Source: Segatella copri (GTDB lineage: Bacteria > Bacteroidota > Bacteroidia > Bacteroidales > Bacteroidaceae). From it: 64,000 nucleotides of DNA. Below are positions 27,404-38,066 of the stretch, piece by piece. The notes below the pieces were generated by a model. The model was not told the origin of the DNA and made no database searches. It was given only the letters and a program-made list of their open reading frames with translations. The translations under genes and the position numbers were made by a program. The stretch is from contig NZ_CP156891.1 of the NCBI RefSeq assembly GCF_019249795.2, forward strand, positions 558,001-622,000, in the 5' to 3' direction. Position 1 is the first letter of the stretch; every line of letters starts with the position of its first letter.

Positions 27404-30085
27404 ATGGAATTAGCAAGTAAATACGATCCACAAGCAGTGGAAAGTAAATGGTATCAGTACTGGCTCGACAACAAGCTTTTCAGTTCTAAGCCAGATGGTC
27501 GTGAACCTTATACAGTGGTTATCCCACCACCAAACGTAACGGGTGTGCTCCACATGGGACACATGCTCAACAATACTATCCAGGATATTCTCGTTCGCCG
27601 TGCTCGCATGGAGGGCAAGAACGCATGTTGGGTACCAGGTACCGACCATGCCAGTATCGCTACCGAGGCAAAGGTTGTAAACCGCCTCGCTCAGCAGGGC
27701 ATCAAGAAGACCGACCTTACCCGCGAGGAGTTCCTCAAGCACGCTTGGGACTGGACTCACGAGCATGGTGGCATCATCCTCAAACAGCTCCGCAAACTCG
27801 GTGCCAGCTGCGATTGGGACCGCACAGCATTCACCATGGACGAGACCCGCTCTCGTGCCGTCATCCACGTATTCTGCGACCTTTACCAGAAGGGACTCAT
27901 CTATCGTGGCGTGCGCATGGTTAACTGGGACCCTAAGGCTCAGACTGCACTCTCTGACGAGGAGGTTATCTACAAGGACGAGCACTCTAAGCTCTACCAC
28001 TTGAAGTATTATGTAGTAGAACAGGACTGCCAGCAGGTGGATGAGGAGAACGTGATGCACAAGGATGAGAAGGGATACTATGCAGTAGTAGCAACCACCC
28101 GTCCTGAGACCATCATGGGCGACTCTGCCATGTGTATCAACCCAGAGGATAAGAAGAATACCTGGCTGAAGGGTAAGCACGTTATCGTGCCTCTCGTAAA
28201 CCGCGAGATTCCTGTCATCGAGGATACATACGTAGATATCGAGTTCGGTACTGGTTGCTTGAAGGTAACTCCAGCTCACGATATCAATGACCACGCCCTC
28301 GGTTTGAAGCACGGTTTGGAAACCATCGATATCTTCAACGACAATGGTACCATCAGCGAGGCAGCAGGTCTCTATGTAGGTATGGACCGCATGGATGTGC
28401 GCAAGCAGATTTCCATCGACCTTCAGAACGCCGGTCTGATGGAGAAGATTGAGGACTATAATAATAAGGTGGGCTTCTCTGAGCGTACCAATGTGCCTAT
28501 CGAGCCAAAGCTCTCTACACAGTGGTTCCTCAAGATGCAGCACTTTGCCGACATCGCCCTTCCTCCAGTAATGGACGATGATATCGAGTTCTATCCTAAG
28601 AAGTATAAGAACACCTATCGCCACTGGTTGGAGAACATCAAGGACTGGTGTATCAGCCGCCAGCTCTGGTGGGGTCACCGCATCCCAGCTTACTACTTCG
28701 ACAATGCCGGCAAGAAGGATTTCGTGGTAGCTGAGACAGCAGAGGAGGCTCTGAAACTCGCTCAGGAGAAGAATGCCAACATCAAGACTGAGGATCTTGA
28801 GCAGGAGAGCGACTGCCTCGACACCTGGTTCTCTTCATGGTTGTGGCCTATCTCTCTGTTTGATGGTATCGAGCATCCTGACAATGAGGAGATCAACTAC
28901 TACTACCCTACTTCCGACCTCGTAACTGGTCCGGATATCATCTTCTTCTGGGTAGCACGTATGATCATGGCTGGCTACGAGTATCGTGGCAAGATGCCAT
29001 TCAAGCACGTATATTTCACAGGTATCGTTCGCGATAAGCTCGGCCGCAAGATGAGCAAGAGTCTCGGTAACTCACCAGACCCACTGGTTCTGATTGACAA
29101 GTTTGGTGCCGATGGTGTTCGTATGGGTATGATGCTCAGTGCTCCAGCAGGCAACGACATTCTCTTCGACGAGAGCCTCTGCGAGCAGGGACGTAACTTC
29201 AACAATAAGATCTGGAATGCCTTCCGCCTCGTGAAGGGTTGGGAAACGGCAGATATCGAGCAGCCTAAGAGTGCAGAAATCGCCGTGAAGTGGTTTGATG
29301 CCAAGCTCAAGGAGGTGAACGAGGAGATGCAGAAGCAGTTTAAGGACTACCGTATCTCTGAGGCATTGATGACTGTATATAAGCTGTTCTGGGATGAGTT
29401 CTCATCCTGGTACCTGGAGATGGTGAAGCCAGCTTACGGCCAGCCTATCGACCAGAAGAGCTACGACGCTACCCTCCGCTTCTTCGATGCCCTCCTGAAG
29501 ATGCTGCATCCATTCATGCCATTCATCACCGAGGAATTGTGGCAGCACATCTACGACCGCAAGGATGGCGAGAGCATCATGCGCGAGAAGCTGGATATTC
29601 CTGCACCTACAACCGAGGAGCAGAAGTTGGCAGCCGACATTGAGGCTGTGAAGCAGATTATCGCCGGTGTTCGTACCGTTCGCAACCAGAAGAACATTGC
29701 CCAGAAGGAACAGTTGTCTCTCCAGGTAGTAGGCAAGAACGATTTCGAGGCTTACAACGACGTAACGCTGAAGATGGCGAACCTTGATAAGATTGAGGTC
29801 ATCGCAGAGAAGAGTGCCGATGCGTCAAGCTTCATGGTAGGTACCGACGAGTTTGCCGTACCATTGGGCGACCTGATCGACGTAGCTGCCGAGATTGAGA
29901 AGGCAGAGGCTCAGCTCAAGCACTTGGAAGGCTTCCTGATGGGCGTACGCAAGAAGCTCAGCAACGAGAACTTCGTAGCTCACGCACCTGAGAAGGTAGT
30001 AGCCCTGGAGCGCAAGAAGGAAAGCGACTCTGTTGAGAAGATTGCTGCCCTCAAGGCAACCATCGAGGAACTCAAGAAGAAATAA
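27404..30085 (+). CDS. valS: valyl-tRNA synthetase
   Basis: 893 residues, a class I synthetase with editing domain. The HIGH-type motif lies in [17 protein letters not shown] (about 43-59) and [13 protein letters not shown] is the KMSKS loop. The editing domain has [12 protein letters not shown] and [29 protein letters not shown] is intact. The C-terminus ends in the typical ValS coiled coil ([16 protein letters not shown] to [11 protein letters not shown]). The region has strong codon bias, as expected for a highly expressed gene. Confidence 0.98.
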   Translation: MELASKYDPQAVESKWYQYWLDNKLFSSKPDGREPYTVVIPPPNVTGVLHMGHMLNNTIQDILVRRARMEGKNACWVPGTDHASIATEAKVVNRLAQQGIKKTDLTREEFLKHAWDWTHEHGGIILKQLRKLGASCDWDRTAFTMDETRSRAVIHVFCDLYQKGLIYRGVRMVNWDPKAQTALSDEEVIYKDEHSKLYHLKYYVVEQDCQQVDEENVMHKDEKGYYAVVATTRPETIMGDSAMCINPEDKKNTWLKGKHVIVPLVNREIPVIEDTYVDIEFGTGCLKVTPAHDINDHALGLKHGLETIDIFNDNGTISEAAGLYVGMDRMDVRKQISIDLQNAGLMEKIEDYNNKVGFSERTNVPIEPKLSTQWFLKMQHFADIALPPVMDDDIEFYPKKYKNTYRHWLENIKDWCISRQLWWGHRIPAYYFDNAGKKDFVVAETAEEALKLAQEKNANIKTEDLEQESDCLDTWFSSWLWPISLFDGIEHPDNEEINYYYPTSDLVTGPDIIFFWVARMIMAGYEYRGKMPFKHVYFTGIVRDKLGRKMSKSLGNSPDPLVLIDKFGADGVRMGMMLSAPAGNDILFDESLCEQGRNFNNKIWNAFRLVKGWETADIEQPKSAEIAVKWFDAKLKEVNEEMQKQFKDYRISEALMTVYKLFWDEFSSWYLEMVKPAYGQPIDQKSYDATLRFFDALLKMLHPFMPFITEELWQHIYDRKDGESIMREKLDIPAPTTEEQKLAADIEAVKQIIAGVRTVRNQKNIAQKEQLSLQVVGKNDFEAYNDVTLKMANLDKIEVIAEKSADASSFMVGTDEFAVPLGDLIDVAAEIEKAEAQLKHLEGFLMGVRKKLSNENFVAHAPEKVVALERKKESDSVEKIAALKATIEELKKK

Positions 30086-30114
30086 TAGTTTAATATTTAT
30101 CATGTTAAGTGCGG

Positions 30115-30154
30115 AATGTTAAGTGTAAGAACTTAGCATTTCACACTTAACATT
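30115..30154 (+). terminator. hairpin between valS and the C11 peptidase gene
   Basis: aatgttaagtgt (30115-30126) pairs perfectly with acacttaacatt (30143-30154). The T-run after it is weak (catattttc), so it may be an attenuator rather than a full terminator. A third copy of gttaagtg sits at 30103. Confidence 0.5.
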
Positions 30155-30173
30155 TCATATTTTCAAGAGAAAC

Positions 30174-31457
30174 ATGATCAAGAAGCTTTTCACCTTATTT
30201 ATATGTACGCTATCTCTAGCAGCAACTTTCACCAGTTGTGGCGATGAAGCTATTGATGTAGAAAGCGTCAATAAGCAGACAATCTTCGTCTTCTATCCTT
30301 GGACGGGTGGAACCAACACTTCCGGTCTCACAAGTTTTTTGGAAAACAACGTTGACAGTATCTGCGAAGGTATTGTTGCCAAGAAAGGCTTGAATAATTC
30401 GCGTGTAATGGTCTTCATGAGCCAGAATTACAGGAAGAGCTATCTTATAGATCTTCAATATGACGGCAATACGAAAACCGTAATTCGCGACACTTTGAAA
30501 ACATACGATGAAGCTACATATACTACAGCAGAAGGATTTGCAGAGATTCTGAATGAGGTGAAACGCCGTGCTGAAGCCCTGAATTATTCGCTCATCATCG
30601 GAGCTCATGGCTGCGGATGGACCTACAAAAGCGATTGGGTAAACTATCCTTATATGGCAAGACCTAATGCCGGTTTTGCTCAGAAAGGAAGCACCAGCTA
30701 CCCTACCGCTACCGGCAATTTCAGCGGAATACAGTATGGTCCCGATCCCAACAAACCTATCACCCGTTTCTTCGGAAGCGTAAGTTTAGAAGAAAACGCT
30801 CTCGACGTTCCTACCCTTGCCGAAGGAATCAAACTCAGCGGCACCAAGATGCAATACATTCTCTTCGATGCATGCTATATGGGCAATGTAGAGACTGCAT
30901 ACGAACTGAAAGACGTCACTAATTTCATGATCAGTTCAAGTAGCGAAGTAATGGGAGCCGGCGTTCCATACAAAACCATATGGAGTTACCTCAACAGTTC
31001 TGCACCCAACTACTCAGGATTTGTCAACGGAGTTGTCAATTTCTACAAGAATAGTAGCGATCCATTCTGCAACATGGCGGCCATCGACTGCAGACAGATG
31101 GACAATCTAGCCCAAGTGATGAAGGAAATCAACAGCAAATATACCTTCTCATCATCCGTTCCGCTCGATTCCATACAGCCTTTGGATGGTTTCTCTCCCA
31201 ACCTCTTCTACGATATGAGTGTATACATAGACAGTCTTGTTCCGAGCGGCTATCTGAAAGACAAATATACTTCACAGATGAAACTCACTATCAAAGCTGC
31301 TGCTCATACCGAACAGGCTTATACAGGGTTAATGAGTTATAGAGGTACAACCTTTAAAGTGAAAAATTATTGCGGTCTTTCTATCTCCGACCCTAGCCAG
31401 CACAGCGTAGCTATCAAGGGCAGAGAGAAAACAGCATGGTGGAAAGCTACACACTAA
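30174..31457 (+). CDS. clostripain-family (C11) cysteine peptidase lipoprotein
   Basis: 427 residues with a lipoprotein signal (IKKLFTLFICTLSLAATFTS, Cys22). The C11 catalytic dyad is visible as His145 in IIGAHGCGW and Cys234 in LFDACYMGN. These peptidases cleave after basic residues and in Bacteroidales are outer-membrane or surface proteins. The usual autocleavage linker is not obvious, so the enzyme may be active as a single chain. It starts 20 bp after the hairpin behind valS and is followed 65 bp later by a DUF4339 protein gene. Confidence 0.88.
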   Translation: MIKKLFTLFICTLSLAATFTSCGDEAIDVESVNKQTIFVFYPWTGGTNTSGLTSFLENNVDSICEGIVAKKGLNNSRVMVFMSQNYRKSYLIDLQYDGNTKTVIRDTLKTYDEATYTTAEGFAEILNEVKRRAEALNYSLIIGAHGCGWTYKSDWVNYPYMARPNAGFAQKGSTSYPTATGNFSGIQYGPDPNKPITRFFGSVSLEENALDVPTLAEGIKLSGTKMQYILFDACYMGNVETAYELKDVTNFMISSSSEVMGAGVPYKTIWSYLNSSAPNYSGFVNGVVNFYKNSSDPFCNMAAIDCRQMDNLAQVMKEINSKYTFSSSVPLDSIQPLDGFSPNLFYDMSVYIDSLVPSGYLKDKYTSQMKLTIKAAAHTEQAYTGLMSYRGTTFKVKNYCGLSISDPSQHSVAIKGREKTAWWKATH

Positions 31458-31522
31458 TAAGCAATTGAGAGTGTAAGAAACTCCTTATTGGCTTTTAAGA
31501 AAAATATTATATAAAAGAATAC

Positions 31523-32533
31523 ATGATGGAATATTTTATCATTGAGAATAACGGACAGCAAGCGGGTCCATTCAGCCTGGAGCAACTCGTCCAGAAGGCT
31601 ATCACACCCGAGACCCTTGTTTGGGCACAAAGCATGAAAGACTGGACTCCAGCTTGGAAAATAGCAGAACTGAAGACTGTTCTTGAAACTGTAGAAGCTA
31701 TCAAGGCTAATACAGCCAACAAAGAAAATGCAGAAGGAACATCAGCAGATGCAGCCGGCAACAACGGGACAGAAGCAGCAAACTTTCAGGCTGCAAACCA
31801 GCAGGGTTTCCAGCAGGCACAGCAAGAAGCTTACCAGCAAGGCTTTCAGCACGGCGCAGCAATGAACCAGGGCTACAGACAGGAACCGGAAAAGAAAAAA
31901 TCGAGCAAGACCCTCTGGAAAATCATCTTAGGTCTTATCGTACTTCTCTTCCTGGTTTTCGCCATAACCAATCCAGGACCTGATGCCCATAAAGAAAAGG
32001 TAAAGACTGAGGCAGCCAAGGCTATCGACAAGGCTACAGAAACCAGTGATAACAACTTCTTCACCCAAAGCATCCGTTCCATTGCCAAGATGATGGCAGG
32101 AAGCGCTATTGATGAAGTGATGAACCAGCTCTTCGAATACCACAACTATATCGTATGCTCTAAGGGAACCGTTGAGTTTAATGGCAAGCAGCACACCGTA
32201 AGCTTCGGAATCCTTGGCAGCGTTTACACGATGAATGCTGATGATATGGTGAAGGCGCTGGAAGGTGCCGACAATCTGCAGATAGAAGAAACCACCAGCT
32301 CATCAACCGATGAATCCCCTTCGGTAAGCGATAATAACAGCGATGGTTCAGAAGAAGACGGACTGGGCGCTTCCGTTCAGAAGAAACTGGAAGACAAGGC
32401 AAACCAGGCCATGGATCAGGCTGCCGACAAGGTAAGCAAGAAACTGGAAGAGAAAATCAACCAGAAACTCGATGAAGCAACCGATTCTTCAACCGTAGAA
32501 AAGATTCTCGACAAGATTCTGGAACTGATCTAG
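31523..32533 (+). CDS. DUF4339 (GYF_2) membrane protein with Gln-rich linker
   Basis: 336 residues; a second ATG one codon on is equally possible. Residues 1-50 are a GYF_2/DUF4339 domain (EYFIIENNGQQAGPFSLEQL, VWAQSMKDWTPAW), a small module thought to bind peptides. A Gln-rich low-complexity stretch follows (about 85-120), then one transmembrane helix (about 135-152, WKIILGLIVLLFLVFAI) and a domain ending in a long charged amphipathic helix (QKKLEDKANQAMDQAADKV). The function is unknown. It shares strand and spacing with the C11 peptidase gene. Confidence 0.8.
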   Translation: MMEYFIIENNGQQAGPFSLEQLVQKAITPETLVWAQSMKDWTPAWKIAELKTVLETVEAIKANTANKENAEGTSADAAGNNGTEAANFQAANQQGFQQAQQEAYQQGFQHGAAMNQGYRQEPEKKKSSKTLWKIILGLIVLLFLVFAITNPGPDAHKEKVKTEAAKAIDKATETSDNNFFTQSIRSIAKMMAGSAIDEVMNQLFEYHNYIVCSKGTVEFNGKQHTVSFGILGSVYTMNADDMVKALEGADNLQIEETTSSSTDESPSVSDNNSDGSEEDGLGASVQKKLEDKANQAMDQAADKVSKKLEEKINQKLDEATDSSTVEKILDKILELI

Positions 32534-32583
32534 CATCAGAAATCCGAAGAAACATAAGAAATATGACACATTTCTCAATATGA

Positions 32584-32622
32584 CAGCATGGCGGCTTGAC
32601 GTATATCAAGCCGCCATTGCTG
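32584..32622 (+). terminator. strong hairpin after the DUF4339 gene
   Basis: atggcggcttga (32588-32599) pairs with tcaagccgccat (32606-32617), extended by cagc/gctg. No long T-run follows, so termination by itself is uncertain. Confidence 0.55.
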
Positions 32623-32702
32623 TTTAGTTGACGTGTATCAAAAAAAGCCCCTTTTTCATCATTTTGTCATGTCTTTGTGACAGATATTCAAGAAAAAGGC
32701 AT

Positions 32703-32710
32703 TACCTTTG
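32703..32710 (+). promoter_or_regulatory. -7 element for a short transcript with small ORFs
   Basis: TACCTTTG. The nearest TTTG is 25 bp upstream, longer than normal. The transcript would run to the terminator at 33161-33195. Confidence 0.5.
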
Positions 32711-32797
32711 CACCAGAAAACAGTGAGATTGTAAAAGGATAATGTAAAACAGGAGACCTCACATGGAGGCTCCACAAAGAAAGAAAGGAAACAAATT

Positions 32798-32887
32798 ATG
32801 ATGACGACAGTAATGATTCTTACAGTTGTGGCAGCTATGATTGCCAAGGCTGTAAATGTAAACAACAACATGGAGATGGGCAAGTAA
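32798..32887 (+). CDS. possible 29-residue membrane peptide
   Basis: ATG at 32798 preceded by aaaggaaa, a good ribosome binding site 6 bp away. The peptide MMTTVMILTVVAAMIAKAVN plus a polar tail (ending MEMGK) is one hydrophobic helix with a short hydrophilic end. It lies behind a promoter and ahead of a second small ORF. It is too short to assign a family. Confidence 0.4.
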   Translation: MMTTVMILTVVAAMIAKAVNVNNNMEMGK

Positions 32888-32969
32888 AATTGACCACCGT
32901 TCATGAACAAAAGGAAAAAGAAAATGGCAGAAATGCCAAGTATTAATTTTTTAAAAAAGGATAACGATT

Positions 32970-33089
32970 ATGAAAACAATGTATGCAAACATCAAGAAGG
33001 CCTTGAAGGCTATTCTTGCAAATTACATGACCGCAATGGAAATGTATGGTGAGGCTTTGAACAGAAGCCGTGGTTGTGCTTGCGTATAA
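32970..33089 (+). CDS. possible 39-residue cationic peptide with C-terminal Cys-Ala-Cys
   Basis: ATG at 32970 with aaaaaagga at a proper distance upstream. The peptide is an amphipathic, basic helix (MKTMYANIKKALKAILANYM) followed by a short acidic stretch and the end NRSRGCACV. A competing 42-codon frame (32924-33052) overlaps it; that one starts at an equally plausible ATG, so only one of the two is likely real. It sits between the 29-residue ORF and a terminator, upstream of a metal-type regulator gene. Confidence 0.4.
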   Translation: MKTMYANIKKALKAILANYMTAMEMYGEALNRSRGCACV

Positions 33090-33160
33090 GGGTTCCAATC
33101 CCTTCATGCTGCGGCATAAACTAGATTGAAAGCAAAAAGTAATTACGTTTAAATAAAGAA

Positions 33161-33196
33161 AAAGCGTGTAAGTTACCATACTTACACGCTTTTTTT
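33161..33196 (+). terminator. intrinsic terminator of the small-ORF transcript
   Basis: aaagcgtgtaag (33161-33172) pairs with cttacacgcttt (33181-33192), then a T-run. The T-run runs straight into the -7 element of the next promoter. Confidence 0.85.
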
Positions 33197-33197
33197 G

Positions 33198-33205
33198 TAT
33201 CTTTG
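33198..33205 (+). promoter_or_regulatory. -7 promoter element of the second Fur-family gene
   Basis: TATCTTTG directly after the terminator T-run, 35 bp before the ATG at 33241. The terminator stem occupies the -33 region. Confidence 0.7.
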
Positions 33206-33240
33206 CAACCGGTTAGTAAAGATTTTAAAAAGAAGAAACG

Positions 33241-33666
33241 ATGAACTCACAAGATATGATCAGCAGGCTGGAATCGAAAGGCATTCGGCCAACCGCCAAC
33301 CGCATACTCGTAATGAAGACCCTGATGGGCGAACAGAACCCGCAGAGTCTGAGCAATCTGGAACGAAAGATGGTTTCGATGGATAAGTCGAGCATCTTCC
33401 GTACCCTTACCCTCTTTCTGGAACATGATGTGGTACATGCCTTCGAAGATGGGCGAGGCGTACTCTGCTACGAACTCTGCGAAGAAAAAGGGGCTTGCGA
33501 TCATCACGACGGGCATATTCATTTCTACTGCGAATCTTGCCAGCGTTCCTTCTGTATGGAGGATATCCATATTCCAAGTTTCGAGCTGCCCGAAGGCTTT
33601 TACCCCCACTCTATTTCCTTTGTCATCAAAGGCGAATGCCCGGATTGCAGAAAGAAACACCAGTAA
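33241..33666 (+). CDS. Fur-family regulator, Zur/PerR-like
   Basis: 141 residues from MNSQDMISRLESKGIRPTAN. The winged helix shows IRPTANRILVMKTLM and KSSIFRTLTLFLEHDVVHAFED. The metal domain has a His-rich segment (CDHHDGHIHFYCESCQRSFC) and a second Cys pair in GECPDCRKKHQ. The HxHFxCxxC arrangement and short length fit Zur-like or other specialised members better than classical Fur. The small ORFs upstream and the thiamine operon downstream do not reveal its regulon. A longer upstream frame was rejected because it runs through the promoter. Confidence 0.85.
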   Translation: MNSQDMISRLESKGIRPTANRILVMKTLMGEQNPQSLSNLERKMVSMDKSSIFRTLTLFLEHDVVHAFEDGRGVLCYELCEEKGACDHHDGHIHFYCESCQRSFCMEDIHIPSFELPEGFYPHSISFVIKGECPDCRKKHQ

Positions 33667-33738
33667 AGCGAAAGGTGCATTCTGCGTTAATTTAGCATAA
33701 ATATTTTTGAAATTCTATTGCTTTTCCGATATTATCAT

Positions 33739-33746
33739 TACTTTTG
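33739..33746 (+). promoter_or_regulatory. -7 promoter element of the thiamine operon
   Basis: TACTTTTG a few bases before the riboswitch aptamer. Confidence 0.65.
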
Positions 33747-33749
33747 CAA

Positions 33750-33840
33750 GCGATTATCACGGGGTGCTGAAAGATTCGGCTGAGATGATACCCATTGAAC
33801 CTGATGCAGGTAATGCTGTCGCAGGGATATTTGATAGCGC
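33750..33840 (+). promoter_or_regulatory. TPP riboswitch (THI element)
   Basis: Contains the conserved THI-box segments: ggggtgc (33761-33767), ggctgagatgatacccattg, aacctgatgcaggtaatg and gcaggga. The P1 stem pairs gcg...tatca (33750-33759) with tgata-gcgc (33832-33840). It lies about 130 bp upstream of thiS. A possible downstream switch hairpin is atcgc-ttcg-gcgat near 33905-33920. Thiamine pyrophosphate should reduce expression of thiS-G-C-H. Confidence 0.95.
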
Positions 33841-33968
33841 TTTATTCTTTCTCTTAAGGCTTTCATCTGGAAGTTCACCGTGTTTGATTACATATTTGCT
33901 TATCATCGCTTTCGGGCGATAGAAAAGCGTAAACAAACGGATTATTCATCATATAAAACGAACAGAAT

Positions 33969-34166
33969 ATGAAAGTAACTATCAACAACAAAGAGACCGA
34001 GACACAGGCTAAAACCATCAGGGAGTTAGCCCAGGAACTCGATTTGCCAGCTACAGGAGTTGCAGTAGCTATCAGTAACGAAATGGTGCCTCGTGATGAA
34101 TGGGAAAACACAATCATCGCAGAAGGAGCAGACATCGTTATCGTAAAAGCGTTCTGCGGAGGATAA
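33969..34166 (+). CDS. thiS: sulfur carrier protein ThiS
   Basis: 65 residues, a ubiquitin-like beta-grasp protein ending in the required Gly-Gly (VKAFCGG). ThiS carries sulfur as a C-terminal thiocarboxylate for thiazole synthesis with ThiG. The N-terminal strand KVTINNKETE and the core LDLPATGVAVAISNEMVPRDEW match the family. It is the first gene after the TPP riboswitch. The activating enzyme ThiF is not in the window, although it is often in the same operon. Confidence 0.95.
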   Translation: MKVTINNKETETQAKTIRELAQELDLPATGVAVAISNEMVPRDEWENTIIAEGADIVIVKAFCGG

Positions 34167-34253
34167 CGGTCCCAGAATACTGCGGAAAAGAATCACACAA
34201 AAGTACTTTTCCTACAGAAATGAAAACAAAAATAACAACTCTATAATAAAACA

Positions 34254-35027
34254 ATGGAAAAATTAGTAATCGCAGGCAGAGAGTTTAACTCACGCCTCTT
34301 CTTGGGCACAGGAAAGTTTAACAACAATGCCCTCATGGCTGAAGCCATCAAAGCATCAGAAACAGAAATGGTTACTGTTGCAATGAAACGTATCGAACTC
34401 GAAGACAAGCAGGACGACCTGCTCTCTCATATAGTGCAGAACCCAAATATCCAGCTCCTTCCTAACACCAGTGGCGTGCGCAACGCCGAGGAGGCTGTCT
34501 TCGCAGCACAGATGGCTCGCGAGGCTTTCGGAACCAACTGGCTCAAGCTCGAAATCCACCCAGACCCTCGCTATCTTCTTCCAGACTCTGTCGAGACGCT
34601 GAAGGCTACCGAGAAACTGGTAAAACTCGGTTTCGTGGTATTGCCATATTGCCAGGCAGACCCTACCCTCTGCAAGCACCTCGAAGAGGCTGGTGCTGCT
34701 ACCGTGATGCCACTTGCTGCACCTATCGGTACTAACAAGGGATTGAGAATGAAGGACTTCCTGCAGATCATCATCGAGCAGGCTACTGTTCCAGTTGTAG
34801 TAGATGCAGGTATCGGTGCACCTAGCCACGCTGCCGAAGCCATGGAGATGGGTGCCAGCGCTTGTCTGGTTAACACCGCTATCGCCGTTGCCGGTGATCC
34901 TGTAGAGATGGCTAAGGCATTCAAGGAAGCAGTAGTATGCGGTCGCCGTGCTTACGAGGCAGGTCTCGGAGCCATCAGCGATTGTGCTGAGGCAAGTTCT
35001 CCTCTCACCGCATTCCTCAACGATTAA
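34254..35027 (+). CDS. thiG: thiazole synthase ThiG
   Basis: 257 residues forming a TIM barrel. ThiG joins DXP, dehydroglycine and ThiS-thiocarboxylate into the thiazole phosphate. FLGTGKF, the family-conserved [16 protein letters not shown] region expected to carry the Schiff-base lysine, [13 protein letters not shown] and the phosphate-binding [20 protein letters not shown] are all present. The length is typical. It lies 87 bp after thiS and 99 bp before thiC. The second gap holds repeated ttacc/tttta tracts. Confidence 0.96.
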   Translation: MEKLVIAGREFNSRLFLGTGKFNNNALMAEAIKASETEMVTVAMKRIELEDKQDDLLSHIVQNPNIQLLPNTSGVRNAEEAVFAAQMAREAFGTNWLKLEIHPDPRYLLPDSVETLKATEKLVKLGFVVLPYCQADPTLCKHLEEAGAATVMPLAAPIGTNKGLRMKDFLQIIIEQATVPVVVDAGIGAPSHAAEAMEMGASACLVNTAIAVAGDPVEMAKAFKEAVVCGRRAYEAGLGAISDCAEASSPLTAFLND

Positions 35028-35120
35028 TTATAATATAGATAATAAAAGGCATGAAGGATGAAGGCAAAGAAGCAAGAACGCTCTTTTTACCTTTTTACCC
35101 TTTTACCTTTTTACCTTTAA

Positions 35121-36821
<1,701 letters not shown>

Positions 36822-36825
36822 GAAA

Positions 36826-37965
36826 ATGTTTTCAGACGAATTAAAGAATATCAGTTGGGAGGAGACCACGGAGCGCATTGCTCGAATGACCGATAATGAT
36901 GTGCGTCGTGCCCTTGCCAAGGACCATTGCGATGTGAACGACTTCATGGCGCTGATTTCACCTGCAGCCGAGCCATACTTGGAGGTAATGGCGCGTCTTT
37001 CCCGCAAATATACCGAGGAGCGCTTCGGCAAGACCATGTCGATGTTCATTCCTCTCTACATCACCAATTCATGCTCTAACTCCTGCGTGTATTGCGGTTT
37101 CCATCGTGAGAATCCGATGGCTCGTACCATCCTCACCCCAGAGCAGATTGAGAACGAGTATAAAGCCATCAAGCAGCTGGCTCCATTCGAGAACATCCTT
37201 CTCGTTACGGGCGAGAACCCAGCCAAGGCTGGCACCCCATATCTTGCCAAGGCAATCGACATCGCCAAGAAGTATTTCTCTAACGTGAAGATAGAGGTAA
37301 TGCCGCTCTCTACAGAGGATTACAAGACCCTCGCCGACCATGGTATGAACGGCGTCATCTGCTTCCAGGAGACCTACAACCACGAGCACTACAAGCTCTA
37401 CCACCCACGTGGCATGAAGAGCAAGTTTGAGTGGCGCTGCGATGGTTTCGACCGCATGGGTATGGCAGGCGTTCACTCCATCGGTATGGGTGTGCTCATC
37501 GGCTTGGAGAAGGAATGGCGCACAGATGTTGTGATGATGGCTCATCACCTGCGCTACCTGCAGAAGCATTACTGGAAGACCAAGTACAGCGTGAACTTCC
37601 CTCGTATGCGCCCTGCACAGAACGAAGGTTTCCAGCCAAACTGCTTCATGACCGATAAGCAGTTGGCACAGGCTACTTTCGCCATGCGTATCTTCGACCA
37701 CGATGTAGATATCTCCTACTCTACCCGTGAGCCAGCCTACATCCGTGACAACATGGCAACACTGGGTGTCACCACCATGTCGGCAGAATCAAAGGTAAAT
37801 CCTGGTGGTTATCATACCTATCCTCAGGCATTGGAACAGTTCACCGTAAGCGATGAGCGTACCGCCAAGGTAATCAATGCGAGATTGAAGGAATTGGGCA
37901 GAGAGCCAGTCTGGAAGGATTGGGATGCCTCATTCGATTTCTTCGGAAATATCGCAAACGGATAA
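36826..37965 (+). CDS. thiH: 2-iminoacetate synthase ThiH
   Basis: 379 residues, a radical SAM enzyme that splits tyrosine to dehydroglycine for the thiazole. The CX3CX2C motif is at Cys83, Cys87 and Cys90 (NSCSNSCVYCGF). The conserved VTGENP loop and the C-terminal region TTMSAESKVNPGGY follow. ThiH rather than the oxidase ThiO indicates an anaerobic thiamine route. The gene is tightly coupled to thiC and ends the visible operon; thiE and thiF are absent here. Confidence 0.96.
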   Translation: MFSDELKNISWEETTERIARMTDNDVRRALAKDHCDVNDFMALISPAAEPYLEVMARLSRKYTEERFGKTMSMFIPLYITNSCSNSCVYCGFHRENPMARTILTPEQIENEYKAIKQLAPFENILLVTGENPAKAGTPYLAKAIDIAKKYFSNVKIEVMPLSTEDYKTLADHGMNGVICFQETYNHEHYKLYHPRGMKSKFEWRCDGFDRMGMAGVHSIGMGVLIGLEKEWRTDVVMMAHHLRYLQKHYWKTKYSVNFPRMRPAQNEGFQPNCFMTDKQLAQATFAMRIFDHDVDISYSTREPAYIRDNMATLGVTTMSAESKVNPGGYHTYPQALEQFTVSDERTAKVINARLKELGREPVWKDWDASFDFFGNIANG

Positions 37966-37990
37966 AGAAGATGTAATTAAACAGAATAAA

Positions 37991-38032
37991 AAAAAAGAGT
38001 GTATCATAAATTCATGACACACTCTTTTTTTT
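37991..38032 (+). terminator. intrinsic terminator of the thi operon
   Basis: aaaaaagagtgt (37991-38002) pairs with acactctttttt (38019-38030), with an inner tcat/atga pairing. It also suits the convergent helicase gene. Confidence 0.85.
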
Positions 38033-38066
38033 GTTAATATTCTCAGACTGACGCCCCTATAATAGA

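Noticed and set aside
27410..28678. Long minus-strand frame (422 codons) inside valS
   Set aside because: It is a shadow of the strongly biased codon use of valS on the opposite strand, with no protein similarity and no promoter.
32924..33052. 42-codon ORF beginning MAEMPSINFLKKD
   Set aside because: It overlaps the 39-codon ORF in another frame. I prefer the 39-codon one because of its spacing to aaaaaagga and its amphipathic helix, but the choice is not certain.
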